A DNA stretch of 64,000 bases from assembly GCA_011390465.1 (NCBI GenBank), contig JAABSH010000001.1, positions 62,001 through 126,000 of the forward strand, in the 5' to 3' direction. The notes under the pieces are model-generated. The model did not search any database and was not told the DNA's origin. It was given only the letters and a program-made list of their open reading frames with translations. This document shows, one piece after another, positions 33,488 through 42,782 of the stretch. Position 1 is the stretch's first letter, and every line of letters begins with the position of its first letter. This DNA comes from Desulfobacteraceae bacterium (GTDB lineage: Bacteria > Desulfobacterota > Desulfobacteria > Desulfobacterales > Desulfosalsimonadaceae). A program made the position numbers and the translations under genes.

Positions 33488-35881
33488 TTAATTTTCCGCC
33501 TGCACCAGGTGTTTCTGTTCCAGCTGAACAATGCGGGGGGTCATAAAAATCAGAAGTTCCTGCTTAACGTTGCTCTGACTCTTGGCCTTGAACAGCCAGC
33601 CGATCATGGGAATTTCCTTTAAAATGGGAAACCCGCTTTCCGTGTATTTGGTATCATTTTTCACCACCCCGCCGATCACTATGGTCTCGCCGTCATCCAC
33701 CAGCAGTTCGGTTTCCGCTTCATTGGTGGAAATAATGGGATCACCGGTTTCGATAAATCCGATAATTTCATTTTTTGTGGTTTTGATAAGCAATGACACG
33801 CGACGGTCCGGGGTCACATGGGGGGTCACTTCAAGACTTAAATCCACATCTTCAAACTGAATATCAACTTCATCATCTTCGACGGTCTGGAAAGGGAATC
33901 GCTGGCCCTGTTTGATCGTGGCTTTTTTGTTGTCCAGGGTTAAAATTTTGGGCGTTGAAATAATTTTACCCTTGTTTTCCGATTCCATGGCTTTCAGGGC
34001 CGCATCAAGGACAATGGGCGTGCCCCAGGCATCCAGCCGGGTAAAATTAAGGCCAATGGTTCCCTGACCAGCGGCTGATTGCGCCGTCAGCATGGGGGTG
34101 TTCATGGCAACATTATAAGAATACTGACCGTCAAGGCCGCTTTTGTAAATATCATCGCCGCTGGCATTCCATGCAACGCCAACATCCCGGTTAAAATCAT
34201 TATTGATTTCCACAATCCTGGCTTCAATGAGCACCTGGGGCGTAACTTTGTCAATTTTATTGATGATTTCCCTGGCTTTTTCAATCTTTGGCCGGGTATC
34301 CGTGACAATCAGCTGATTGTTCCTGCCGTCTACGGTTATGGTGCCCCGATCCTTTGTCAATATATCTTTCAGATGCGGCAGAATTTCACTTCCGGCATTG
34401 GCATAGCTTATCGGGATATATTCCGTAACCAGGGGATCCAGGGTTTTCTGCTCTTCCATCCGCTGCCGGATGGCCTGAATTTTTTTCTGTTTGGCTGCTT
34501 CTTCAGCACTCAACGTTGCTGTGGTGGCGATGCGGATGATATCTCCCTGCTCGACCTTGCCCAGTTGATTCATATCCAGAATCAAATCCAGCACCTGATC
34601 CCAGGGCACGGGTTTTTCAAGGGAAATCGTGACTTCACCGGTGACATTTTTATCTACTGCGTAATTTTTCCCGCTTACCTGCTGCAGAATCTTAAACACA
34701 TTTTTAATATCGGTTTTGTAAAAATCCAGGGCGATTTTCTGGCCGGTATATTCTTTGTTTTCATTGAGCAAATCCGCGTATGGATTTTCTTCTTCCCCGG
34801 CCGTTGCCAGGGAAACTTCCGCCCCAGGCGCATTTGCCGTTGCCGTTTCCATGAATTCCTGCCATGGGGCCAGACCAGCGGATGCAAAAGGCCGGGGGCC
34901 GATGCCGGAAGCGTCAAAATGCAGGGTCAGCAGATTATTTTCCGCTACCGGCCGGTAGGGTACCCTTTCCCGAAGTTCAACCACAAGATCGGTACCATTA
35001 TTCATATCAGCCGCCGGCACCGGGCTGATGCGATCCACCGCACTTTCAAACCGGGTAGTGATCAGGGGGCGGTTGCGGCGGTATTCCGGCAACCGGGCAT
35101 TAAACACCCTGACGCGCAGGGTGCGGGGGTTAAGAGTTTGAATATCATAATCAATGACGCCTTCAGCAACGCCCACAATAATACTGGATTTTCCATTCTC
35201 CAGGGTTGAAAAATCAATCCGGTCAATTATGGTGGGGGTTGTATCAGCAGCGGATGCGCGGGACGGTTGTTCCGTCAACTCCTGTTTTGCGAGAGAAAAT
35301 GAATCTTCCGTCGCTGTTGCCGGTGCGGTTCCGGACATGGCCGATCCGCTGGTTTCCATCTCCTGCATCACGGATACGGGAATGACATCCGCCGCTGGTG
35401 CTTCAGCAACTGCTGCCGCAGTCTGATCGGGAAACACAATCTCCAGATCCTGTCCATTTCTTAACACTTCATAGGGCACATCATGGTTCAGGCCGATTTC
35501 AAGGCGGGTGTTTTTCTGGTCCGTCGATGGGGAGGCGGTGATGGATGAAATAACGCGGGTTTCTCCCGTCACTGAAGGGCTTGGATTGCCCTGAAATGTG
35601 GTTTCCGGAAACAGCAGCAGAATACCCAAAGGATTATTCTGCTTCACGGACGTATACTGGAGCTGTTTGTTGGCAGAAACAATCACCCGCTCCCCGCCGC
35701 CGGAAACCAGCGTTCTCAGGCCGGTGATCTTTTTTTGAGACGCTGCATCCGCCGGGGTGGCATCCTTTTTTTCTGAGATGGAAGCACAACCGGCAGAAAT
35801 CAATAACAGGATCGACAGAAACAGACCGCTTGCCGTCCGCCCGATTTTTTTTTGCGATACCCTTAACCTGCAATCATACAT
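33488..35881 (-). CDS. pilQ: Type IV pilus secretin PilQ
   Basis: PilQ forms the outer-membrane ring through which the type IV pilus passes. The 797-residue protein has an N-terminal lipoprotein-type signal (FLSILLLISAGC), two AMIN-like domains in the first 350 residues, an STN/N0 domain at about 390-440 (ISLEKPVPWDQVLDLIL), an N1 domain, and the secretin barrel from about 560 to the end (VLIEARIVEIN, then KTTKNEIIGFIETGDPI and GETIVIGGVVKND). A Pro/Ala/Ser-rich linker lies in the first third. A GGAGAG site precedes the ATG. It is the last pil gene of pilMNOPQ, directly upstream of the Ig lipoprotein. Confidence 0.95.
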   Translation of the reverse strand: MYDCRLRVSQKKIGRTASGLFLSILLLISAGCASISEKKDATPADAASQKKITGLRTLVSGGGERVIVSANKQLQYTSVKQNNPLGILLLFPETTFQGNPSPSVTGETRVISSITASPSTDQKNTRLEIGLNHDVPYEVLRNGQDLEIVFPDQTAAAVAEAPAADVIPVSVMQEMETSGSAMSGTAPATATEDSFSLAKQELTEQPSRASAADTTPTIIDRIDFSTLENGKSSIIVGVAEGVIDYDIQTLNPRTLRVRVFNARLPEYRRNRPLITTRFESAVDRISPVPAADMNNGTDLVVELRERVPYRPVAENNLLTLHFDASGIGPRPFASAGLAPWQEFMETATANAPGAEVSLATAGEEENPYADLLNENKEYTGQKIALDFYKTDIKNVFKILQQVSGKNYAVDKNVTGEVTISLEKPVPWDQVLDLILDMNQLGKVEQGDIIRIATTATLSAEEAAKQKKIQAIRQRMEEQKTLDPLVTEYIPISYANAGSEILPHLKDILTKDRGTITVDGRNNQLIVTDTRPKIEKAREIINKIDKVTPQVLIEARIVEINNDFNRDVGVAWNASGDDIYKSGLDGQYSYNVAMNTPMLTAQSAAGQGTIGLNFTRLDAWGTPIVLDAALKAMESENKGKIISTPKILTLDNKKATIKQGQRFPFQTVEDDEVDIQFEDVDLSLEVTPHVTPDRRVSLLIKTTKNEIIGFIETGDPIISTNEAETELLVDDGETIVIGGVVKNDTKYTESGFPILKEIPMIGWLFKAKSQSNVKQELLIFMTPRIVQLEQKHLVQAEN

Positions 35882-35896
35882 GTTTAACTCTCCAGA

Positions 35897-36679
35897 TTAT
35901 TGCTGAAGTTTCAGTTCTCTTTCACGAACAGAGACTTTTCCAAAAACGTCCAGGTATTTTTCCTCAACCACAATGCGGTCTTTCAAAATTTTTGAAAGCT
36001 GACCGCCCTTATTGCCGATATAAGTTCCTTCGCTTACCACATATCCTTTTCCGGATGATTCCTGCACCAGGGCCCGGGTTTTTTCCGGCATCCGTAAAAT
36101 AGATGTCAGCCGGAGCTGACTCATGTCAATTTTTTCAAGCGGCGTCCGGGGCACTCGTCGTTCAATTCTGGCCTGTTCTTCTGAAACCACGTCAGGCTCG
36201 GGCTGACGCAAAAAGGGTTCAAACGGATCAATCCGGCCCTTGCGGGTGTAGAACTCTTCTTTTTTGCCGATAATATTGGATATTTCTTCCCGGATCATTT
36301 CTTCGGTCATTTCTTCTGCCGTTTCTTCGATCGTTTCTTCGGTTGCTGCCTCGGAAAAATCAGTGGCGGGTGGCGATGCGGTTTCAACCGCTGGTTCTTT
36401 TGTTCTGGATGCAGGATCAATCGGTGTTACGTCCGAAACAGCCACATCCGGCTCAGGGGGAGCCGCTTCAGGCGGGGCGATTTTTTCAGCATCAGAAAGT
36501 GTCTCAGAAAGGACCGCTTCAGCAGAAGGCGCATCGGTTTTTTCCGGCCTTACGATCTGTATGCGATCGCTTTTGTAAATCAAGCCATTTGAGGCTTCGG
36601 CGCGCTGAAAATGGCCATAAAAGCAGAGTCCCAACAACAGAACAGATACGATGATACAACCATAAATTTTTGTAACCAT
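35897..36679 (-). CDS. pilP: Type IV pilus inner-membrane lipoprotein-like PilP
   Basis: PilP links the inner-membrane PilNO complex to the PilQ secretin. The 260-residue protein has an N-terminal hydrophobic segment (IIVSVLLLGLCFYGHF), a long linker rich in Pro, Ala and Glu (about residues 45-135), and the conserved PilP beta domain at about 150-260 (RKGRIDPFEPF, PLEKIDMSQLRLTSIL, then GKGYVVSEGTYIG). The domain signature is clear. The acidic linker is longer than in many PilP proteins. No lipobox Cys in the classical position is obvious. It lies 15 bp before pilQ. Confidence 0.9.
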   Translation of the reverse strand: MVTKIYGCIIVSVLLLGLCFYGHFQRAEASNGLIYKSDRIQIVRPEKTDAPSAEAVLSETLSDAEKIAPPEAAPPEPDVAVSDVTPIDPASRTKEPAVETASPPATDFSEAATEETIEETAEEMTEEMIREEISNIIGKKEEFYTRKGRIDPFEPFLRQPEPDVVSEEQARIERRVPRTPLEKIDMSQLRLTSILRMPEKTRALVQESSGKGYVVSEGTYIGNKGGQLSKILKDRIVVEEKYLDVFGKVSVRERELKLQQ

Positions 36680-36704
36680 AGTTTATCTTCTTTTATTTCT
36701 ATCT

Positions 36705-37331
36705 TTACTTTTTTTTGCCTTTGCCCGCATCCGCTGTTTCTGGTTTGGGCTCCACAAATTTATAGGTTTCAGCAGTGCATGCGATTTTCAAATCCGATCC
36801 TTTGGCAATTTGCATGTCAAATTTTTTTACATTTACAATTCTGGACATTCCGGCCAACGCATCAAAAAACGTGCCCAGATCATGATAGGTGCCGGACAGA
36901 TTCATGGTCACCGGAAGTTCCGCATAAAACTCCTTCATGACTTCCTTTTCCGGTTTAAACAATAAAAAAGAAAGGCCTGAATCCTTGCCCGCCTGGGAAA
37001 TACCGGTCAGCAAAGCAGGGACTTCATCCTTCAACGGCAATGCCCGGGCCACCACATTAAACTTGGCCTGGGCATTTTCCAGCTTTTTCTGAAAATCCGC
37101 ATACTGGGCCGCGCTGCGTTTGGTCGAGTTTAATTTTTCTTCCTGTGTGGCGATGTCTTTATTCAATTTGTTAATGTCTTCATATTTGGGCATATATAAA
37201 AAATACACAAACCCGCCCACAATCAGCGCCACCACTGCGCAGCAAATGATAATTCGCTGAATTTTTGTCAATTCGCCAATTTGTTTGATCAGCGGTTCAA
37301 GAGAATTTAATGAGATATCCTTTTTATTCAT
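36705..37331 (-). CDS. pilO: Type IV pilus alignment protein PilO
   Basis: PilO pairs with PilN in the inner-membrane alignment complex of the type IV pilus. The 208-residue protein has a short cytoplasmic N-terminus, one membrane helix at about residues 28-47 (IIICCAVVALIVGGFVYFLY), a coiled-coil segment (about 52-100) and a ferredoxin-like periplasmic domain (PVTMNLSGTYHDLGTFFDAL is the family signature). It ends in a Lys-rich tail. A GGAG site precedes the ATG. It lies 46 bp after pilN. Confidence 0.92.
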   Translation of the reverse strand: MNKKDISLNSLEPLIKQIGELTKIQRIIICCAVVALIVGGFVYFLYMPKYEDINKLNKDIATQEEKLNSTKRSAAQYADFQKKLENAQAKFNVVARALPLKDEVPALLTGISQAGKDSGLSFLLFKPEKEVMKEFYAELPVTMNLSGTYHDLGTFFDALAGMSRIVNVKKFDMQIAKGSDLKIACTAETYKFVEPKPETADAGKGKKK

Positions 37332-37377
37332 TTCTCCATTTGCCTTTTTTTTATCTTATTCGGCTGTTATTCCTGAT

Positions 37378-37941
37378 TTAGGCGGGCGTTCCCTTCTGAT
37401 CGGCGGCTTTTCGGCATTTGATATTAAACTGCTTCATGTCCACACTGTATTTATTCACCTGTCTGGAACTCTCCAGTACCACGTCCGCGAACAATCCGGA
37501 TCGCTCCAGGCGCAGCATGAACACGGCAATGGTTTCATTGTCCAGGGCATCCCCCACCAGGGTCAAATTGGTGTTGTCGGAAATCAGGCGGATCAGCTGC
37601 ATTCTTCCGGGAATCACCATCTCCGTCATTTTTGCCAGCAGTTTTGGCGGGGTTTCCCGGTAGGTTTTTAACTGGTTTACCACTTCAATCTGCTTGTTGA
37701 GGGTTTCCAGCTTTTTCTTGATCTCTTCCACCTGCCTGGCTTTTTCTTCATAGATTGCGACTTCTTTTTTCACCTTTTCCAGATCATCGGCCAGGGCTTC
37801 TTTTTTCCCGTTCAAATGGCTGTTATAGACAATCAACACCACAACCAGCAGGATAAAAGACAGAAAAAAAACCGATACCTGTCTGCGGATATTTTCCTTG
37901 GATCTGGCAGCCCGAAAGGGCAGTAAATTAATACGTATCAT
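37378..37941 (-). CDS. pilN: Type IV pilus biogenesis protein PilN
   Basis: PilN is the inner-membrane partner of PilM and PilO. It starts with the conserved cytoplasmic motif MIRINLLPFR, which docks into the actin-like PilM. One membrane helix (about residues 24-43, VFFLSFILLVVVLIVYN) and a coiled coil (about 50-95) follow. The C-terminal ferredoxin-like domain spans about 100-187. The ATG overlaps the pilM stop by 4 bp, showing translational coupling. At 187 residues the length is typical. Confidence 0.94.
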   Translation of the reverse strand: MIRINLLPFRAARSKENIRRQVSVFFLSFILLVVVLIVYNSHLNGKKEALADDLEKVKKEVAIYEEKARQVEEIKKKLETLNKQIEVVNQLKTYRETPPKLLAKMTEMVIPGRMQLIRLISDNTNLTLVGDALDNETIAVFMLRLERSGLFADVVLESSRQVNKYSVDMKQFNIKCRKAADQKGTPA

Positions 37942-38993
37942 TTGTCATCCACTCTTCTGGTTGCAAGCCCCAGAGATATGGCGGCCTGGGGTGCGATCTG
38001 TTTCAGATAAACATCATCAAACTGGTCACTGGAAACGGTTAACGCCTCAAAAGGATTTATCATATTGACTTCAGCCGAGGACTGCATGGCCAGCAGCTCC
38101 CTGAAATCCTTGATATGGGACGCTCCGCCGCTCAGAAAAATCCGGGTGATCCGGTCATCCGGGTTGGTGGAGTAAAAAAAATCCAGGGCCCGCCGGATTT
38201 CATCACACCAGTCGGAAATGCTGGAGGATACGATTTCCCGGAGTTCTTCAGATGAAAGCTTTTCCGGTTTTTCACTCAGCATGATTTTTTCCGCCTCTGT
38301 CATGGTGCAGCCGGCAACAGAAGAAATCCGCTGATAAATCTGATTGCAGCCCAGGGAGACATCCCGCAAAAATACGGAAATATTGTTCTTTAAAATATTT
38401 ACCGATGTTTTGCTGGCGCCCACATCAATGAGCGCGATATTTTCCTCCAGAACCCCGTAATTGAATTCAAAAATATTCTGCAGGGCAAAGGCATCAATAT
38501 CAATGATGCACAAATTCAAATCCGCCGCGTCAATGAGGTTGATGTATTCGTTGACCATTTCCTTTTTTGCGGCCACCAGCAGCACATTCATCTGGTTGGG
38601 ATTGTTTTCAGTCTCGCCCAGAATCTGGAAATCAAGGTTCACGTCATTAATATCAAAAGGAATATACTGTTCCGCCTCAAAATTGATGGACTCGTAGAGC
38701 TGCTCTTCAGGCATGTTCTGAACGGTGATATTCTTGACAATAACAGAATATCCCCCAATGGAAATCGCCACATTTTTCTGTTTGATATTGTAATTCTGAA
38801 AAACCTGACGAATGGCTTCCGCCACGGCCTGGGGATCCTTGATTACCCCTTCTTCAATGGCGCCGGGGTCAATATCAATGGTTCCAAATTTTTTAAGGGT
38901 CCATCCCTTTTTGGTCTCTTTTACTTCAGCGACTTTAATTGAACGGGATCCGATATCCAGCCCGACAACCTCGTTTTTGGGTCCAAATAGCAT
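37938..38993 (-). CDS. pilM: Type IV pilus assembly ATPase-like protein PilM
   Basis: PilM is the cytoplasmic actin-like component that binds the PilN tail and couples the pilus motor to the envelope complex. The 351-residue protein shows the FtsA/actin fold: phosphate-1 loop VVGLDIGSRSIKVAEV at residues 9-24, connecting segment IALIDVGASKTSVNIL near 190 and the adenosine motif IFLSGGASHIKDF near 288. It opens the pilMNOPQ operon. The 5' spacer is 631 bp. Confidence 0.95.
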   Translation of the reverse strand: MLFGPKNEVVGLDIGSRSIKVAEVKETKKGWTLKKFGTIDIDPGAIEEGVIKDPQAVAEAIRQVFQNYNIKQKNVAISIGGYSVIVKNITVQNMPEEQLYESINFEAEQYIPFDINDVNLDFQILGETENNPNQMNVLLVAAKKEMVNEYINLIDAADLNLCIIDIDAFALQNIFEFNYGVLEENIALIDVGASKTSVNILKNNISVFLRDVSLGCNQIYQRISSVAGCTMTEAEKIMLSEKPEKLSSEELREIVSSSISDWCDEIRRALDFFYSTNPDDRITRIFLSGGASHIKDFRELLAMQSSAEVNMINPFEALTVSSDQFDDVYLKQIAPQAAISLGLATRRVDDK

Positions 38994-39624
38994 AATTCAC
39001 TATCCATTTAAATTAAAATAAATACGGATTTTTGCACAACGCTTCAGGGGTATGCAACCAAATTGCTGCTGAACGGATTAAGGCTAAACTAAAAACTAAA
39101 GAAATTATATTGTGAAAGGAAAAAATATTTTCACAGAAAAAAAGATGGCTTTCATTTAAGAAGAGACGGGCTTTTGATTTCAAGGCACTTTCCTAAACCG
39201 GCTGATTGCGCACCAGCCTTTTCCGTTATATTGTCATGCCTGATAAATACGCTAAAATCAAGTGATAATCGATTTTGGTAATCGACCCGGAGACGTGCAT
39301 GTATCGACTACATATCGGTGTTCATAGTTACTTTAAATTGTTGTTATGTCAAGGAAATTATACACAAAAAAACCAATGCAATATATCTTGTGGCAATCAT
39401 TGAAGATAAACCACTATATCTTGTGTTATCACCTGTTCCGGTTTTAAATCCCGGTTTTACTATCCCCCCGCCATTTTCATAAATCACAAAACAGAACGAT
39501 GGGGGTAAAAGAGGCGTTAAATGCAAGTCTGTAGGGACCATCAAAAAAAACAACCGTGTGTTTTCTGGATTGCGGTCATATCTTTGGTGGTGTATTTGTC
39601 CCTTCTCCCGGAACAGACAGGTGT
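38994..39624. other. Long AT-rich spacer upstream of pilM
   Basis: This 631-bp gap between pilM and the HD-GYP regulator gene holds no convincing gene. A 69-codon minus-strand frame at 39344-39553 has no recognisable homology. The notable content is a pair of NrdR-box-like sequences (39378-39426). The pilM promoter should be here, but no strong sigma-70 or sigma-54 pair was seen by eye. Confidence 0.6.
39378..39426. promoter_or_regulatory. Two NrdR-box-like direct repeats
   Basis: Two sites share the word ATATCTTGTG: GCAATATATCTTGTGG at 39378-39393 and CCACTATATCTTGTGT at 39411-39426, 33 bp apart. Read on the minus strand the second is ACACAAGATATAGTGG, close to the known NrdR operator ACACWATATATWGTGT. 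NrdR sites usually occur in pairs at ribonucleotide reductase promoters. None is visible here, so the identification is tentative. Confidence 0.35.
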
Positions 39625-41199
39625 TTAAGGGCCCTGAGCTGAATCATAAATTTGTTTAAACCGGTCCCGGGCGCAGAGCGAAAGAAACAAATCCACTACC
39701 CGGGGATCAAACTGTCCCCCCCGGCCGTCTTTGATAATCTTCAAAATTTCTTTTTCCGGCATTTCCGACCGATAGGCCCGGTCAGACATCATGGCATCAT
39801 AGGCATCCGCCACCGACAAAATTCTCGCCAGCAGGGGAATTTCTTCTCCTTTCAGCCCATCCGGATAACCGGTGCCGTCATAGCGTTCATGGTGATGGCG
39901 CACAATCTTTTTTTCTTTTTCCCATAACCCCAGCTGGCTGATAATGCTTTCGCCGATCAGGGGATGCGCTTTTATTTTTTCATATTCTTCATCGGTTAAC
40001 CGGCCGGGTTTCAGCAAAATATCATCCCGGATGCCGATTTTTCCGATATCATGCAGCCGGCCGGCAAAATCCAGCACCGCCAGTTCTTCCCTGGAGCATC
40101 CATAATCTTCCGCAAGGATAATGGCGGTATCCTTTACCCGGGCGGAATGGGCCTTGGTGTATGCATCCCGGGCTTCAACGGTTTTGACAAGGGCTGACAG
40201 GGTAGACACCAGATTCTCGTAAATATTTTCATGCAATGCATGATTTTCCACCAGATAGGCTGCCTGCTGAATCATAAACGTCATGTAATACAGCTCTTTT
40301 TCGGAAAACGCCGTTGGGCTGCCCGTGGTCACGGCAATCAGCACCCCAAAAACCCGGTTTCGGATTTTCAGGGGAATGCCCATCAAAGCGCAAATGGTGC
40401 CCGAAACCCCGGCCAGGTTTTCACCGTCCGCCACCAGCGGAAGTTCGTCTTTTGCAATATCACGGATAATGCCTGTCAGGGCCTCGGATGGAACATCAGA
40501 AGCGGCAAAACCGTTTTTATCCTTTGAAAACAAGGGACCGTCACCGGTGCTGTCTTCGCGTTCGGCCCCGGCCAGGGCCAGCGGCCCGGGCAACGTGGCA
40601 TTCACCGCGTAAAACATGGCCTGACGGGCAGGGGTAATGGCGGTGGCCATTTTTACCAGGTGATTCAATACTTCGGGACCGGTGTTCAGGGACATCAGCC
40701 CGGTCATAATGCGGTTTAACACCCCCAGTTCTTCAACTTTCATCACCAGTTCCCGGTTCAGTTCCTCCAGACGCCGCTTGCTTTCCAGCTCCCGGTTCAA
40801 AAGAATATTTTTGATAAACAGCTCCCGTTCCCGCAGCACGCGCTTCAGGCAAAGGGTCATCTGGTCAAGGTTCACCGGCTTTACCAAAAAATCCACAACG
40901 CCGTTTTTCAGGGTCTGAAGGGTGTTGTCCAGGGACGGATATCCGGTCATGATCACCACGGGAATGGAATTATCATATCTTCTCAGATATTCCGCCAGTT
41001 CCAGACCGTCCATTTCCGGCATGTTGATATCCGTAAAGCAGCAGGAAATCGTCTGGTTTGTCGATTCAAACAGGCGAACGGCCTCCCGGCCGTTTTTCGC
41101 CAGAAGCACATGGTATCCCAGATTCTGAAAATGTTCACTGGCAATTTCAAGAATGGTTTCCTCATCATCGACAAACAAAATGGTTTTCTCTGATTCCAT
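39625..41199 (-). CDS. Response regulator with GAF and HD-GYP domains
   Basis: This 524-residue protein has three parts. A receiver domain (1-125) has VDDEE, the phospho-acceptor Asp in CCFTDINMPEMDG and the conserved Lys in FLVKPVN. A GAF-like sensor domain lies at about 155-315. A C-terminal HD-GYP domain (about 330-500) has HDIGKIGI, HPLIGE and HHERYDGTGYP, the metal-binding and GYP signatures of active cyclic-di-GMP phosphodiesterases. It probably lowers cyclic-di-GMP on phosphorylation by a kinase not in the window. It sits next to pilMNOPQ, and cyclic-di-GMP often controls pili and adhesins, but a direct link is only inferred. Confidence 0.92.
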   Translation of the reverse strand: MESEKTILFVDDEETILEIASEHFQNLGYHVLLAKNGREAVRLFESTNQTISCCFTDINMPEMDGLELAEYLRRYDNSIPVVIMTGYPSLDNTLQTLKNGVVDFLVKPVNLDQMTLCLKRVLRERELFIKNILLNRELESKRRLEELNRELVMKVEELGVLNRIMTGLMSLNTGPEVLNHLVKMATAITPARQAMFYAVNATLPGPLALAGAEREDSTGDGPLFSKDKNGFAASDVPSEALTGIIRDIAKDELPLVADGENLAGVSGTICALMGIPLKIRNRVFGVLIAVTTGSPTAFSEKELYYMTFMIQQAAYLVENHALHENIYENLVSTLSALVKTVEARDAYTKAHSARVKDTAIILAEDYGCSREELAVLDFAGRLHDIGKIGIRDDILLKPGRLTDEEYEKIKAHPLIGESIISQLGLWEKEKKIVRHHHERYDGTGYPDGLKGEEIPLLARILSVADAYDAMMSDRAYRSEMPEKEILKIIKDGRGGQFDPRVVDLFLSLCARDRFKQIYDSAQGP

Positions 41200-41501
41200 G
41201 GGATCTTTTAACTTCCTGTTTGGTTCGCGTACAGTGTTTATTTTTAATTTCTTATCTCTGAAATTATTGTTTTTTTGGCAGCATATTTTAAAAACGCAAA
41301 AAGTGTGAAGCGGCTAAAGTGCCTAAAATTTTGGAGGTCTTTTTCCCCAAATAAATGAAAGCAGGCTCTGACATTCATTATTTTTTGTCAAGGGATATCC
41401 TTTTTAGCTGGAGATTCTTCCCTTGAAAAGGGGGCCAAGGATGATTATGATTCTCCGGCACCACTTGTTTACGCAAATTTTAAGAGGAGACAGATTCCCC
41501 C
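41200..41501. other. Divergent spacer between the HD-GYP gene and the LysA-like gene
   Basis: The 302-bp spacer is AT-rich and must hold promoters in both directions. The segment AAGCGGCTAAAGTGCCTAAA at about 41309-41328 resembles a short spacer word I have seen in related genomes, but only one copy is clear here. No gene or RNA structure was recognised. Confidence 0.4.
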
Positions 41502-42770
41502 ATGCCTGCATCAGATGATTTCAAAAAAAGACTGCTGCCGAATCTTGCGGATATTGCCGCGCATTTCGGTACGCCATTTCACATTTATGATGAAACCGGC
41601 ATTTTAGAAACCGGCAACGCCCTGAAAGCCGCTTTTGCCCCCATCCATGGATTTATGGAATACTTTGCGGTGAAAGCCCTGCCCAATCCCGCCATACTGA
41701 AAATCATGCGCAGGATGGGATTCGGATTTGACTGCAGTTCGGTTCCTGAACTGGTGCTGAGCCGCCAGGCCGGCGGTGCCGGAGAAGCCCTTATTTTTAC
41801 CTCCAACAATACCACGGACCGGGACTTTCAGGTCGCTTTTGAAGATGGCGGCTGCATTATCAATCTGGATGATATTTCCCTGATCCCCAGACTGCCCGCC
41901 GTTCCCGAGCTGATCTGCTTCCGCTACAATCCCGGCCCCCGGCGAACCGGCAATGAAATCATTGGAAACCCGGCCGAGGCAAAATACGGCGTAAGCCATG
42001 ACCAGATTGTAGAAGCTTACAACCTCATGATGCAAAAAGGCAGCACCCGGTTCGGCCTGCATACCATGCTGGCATCCAACGAGCGCAACTACAGCTATAT
42101 TGTTGAAACCGCCCGCATGCTGCTGGATCTGGTCCGATGGATCACGGAAGAACTGGGGATCAAATTTGAATTTATCAATATCGGCGGCGGGCTGGGAATT
42201 CCCTACCGGCCGGAAGACGCACCCATTGATCTCGGGGCCATGAGCCGGGAAATCATTGATCTGTTTACCGGGTTCCAGGCGGAAAACGGGTATATGCCCA
42301 AACTGTTCATGGAAAGCGGCCGGTACATGACAGGACCCCACGGGGTGCTGGTGACCCGGGCCATCAACCGCAAGGATATTTACCGCAATTATATCGGTGT
42401 TGATGCCTGCATGTCCGCCCTGATGCGGCCGGGAATCTACGGCGCCTACCACCATATTGAGGTGCTGGGAAAAAATGCGGAATCCGGCCCCCTGGAAACA
42501 GTGGATGTGGTGGGGTCGCTGTGTGAAAATATTGACAAATTCGCAGTGCAGCGCACCCTTCCCAAAATTGATCCGGATGATCTTTTGATTATTTCAGACA
42601 CCGGCGCTCACGGCCACGCCATGGGATTTAATTACAACGCCAAACTGCGTCCCAAAGAGCTGCTGCTCCGGCAGGACGGATCCGTTGCGCTCATCCGGCG
42701 GGAAGAGACCATGGCAGATTATTTTGCCACCCTGGAGTTTGAAAAAAATATTTTCAGAAAATCCGGATAA
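41502..42770 (+). CDS. lysA: Diaminopimelate decarboxylase-like PLP enzyme
   Basis: This is a fold-III (alanine-racemase-type) PLP decarboxylase of the LysA/ornithine decarboxylase superfamily. The cofactor Lys is in EYFAVKALPNP. The glycine loop that holds the PLP phosphate is NIGGGLGIPY, and the conserved Cys-Glu at the active site is in GSLCENID. The 422-residue length fits LysA, which makes lysine from meso-diaminopimelate. Some motifs differ from standard LysA: MESGRYM where EPGR is usual and SDTGAHGHAM where DAGAYG is usual. A related substrate therefore cannot be excluded. GAGGAG lies 12 bases before the ATG. The gene is convergent with the PEPCK-like gene, 12 bp apart. Confidence 0.8.
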   Translation: MPASDDFKKRLLPNLADIAAHFGTPFHIYDETGILETGNALKAAFAPIHGFMEYFAVKALPNPAILKIMRRMGFGFDCSSVPELVLSRQAGGAGEALIFTSNNTTDRDFQVAFEDGGCIINLDDISLIPRLPAVPELICFRYNPGPRRTGNEIIGNPAEAKYGVSHDQIVEAYNLMMQKGSTRFGLHTMLASNERNYSYIVETARMLLDLVRWITEELGIKFEFINIGGGLGIPYRPEDAPIDLGAMSREIIDLFTGFQAENGYMPKLFMESGRYMTGPHGVLVTRAINRKDIYRNYIGVDACMSALMRPGIYGAYHHIEVLGKNAESGPLETVDVVGSLCENIDKFAVQRTLPKIDPDDLLIISDTGAHGHAMGFNYNAKLRPKELLLRQDGSVALIRREETMADYFATLEFEKNIFRKSG

Positions 42771-42782
42771 AAAAATGCACTA

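Noticed and set aside
39344-39553. A 69-codon minus-strand frame in the pilM upstream spacer
   Set aside because: It has no ribosome site, no recognisable family and covers the NrdR-like boxes. It is more likely regulatory spacer than a gene.
38994-39624. Cyclic-di-GMP riboswitch in the pilM leader
   Set aside because: The GEMM core could not be found on either strand, although the adjacent HD-GYP protein made it worth looking for.
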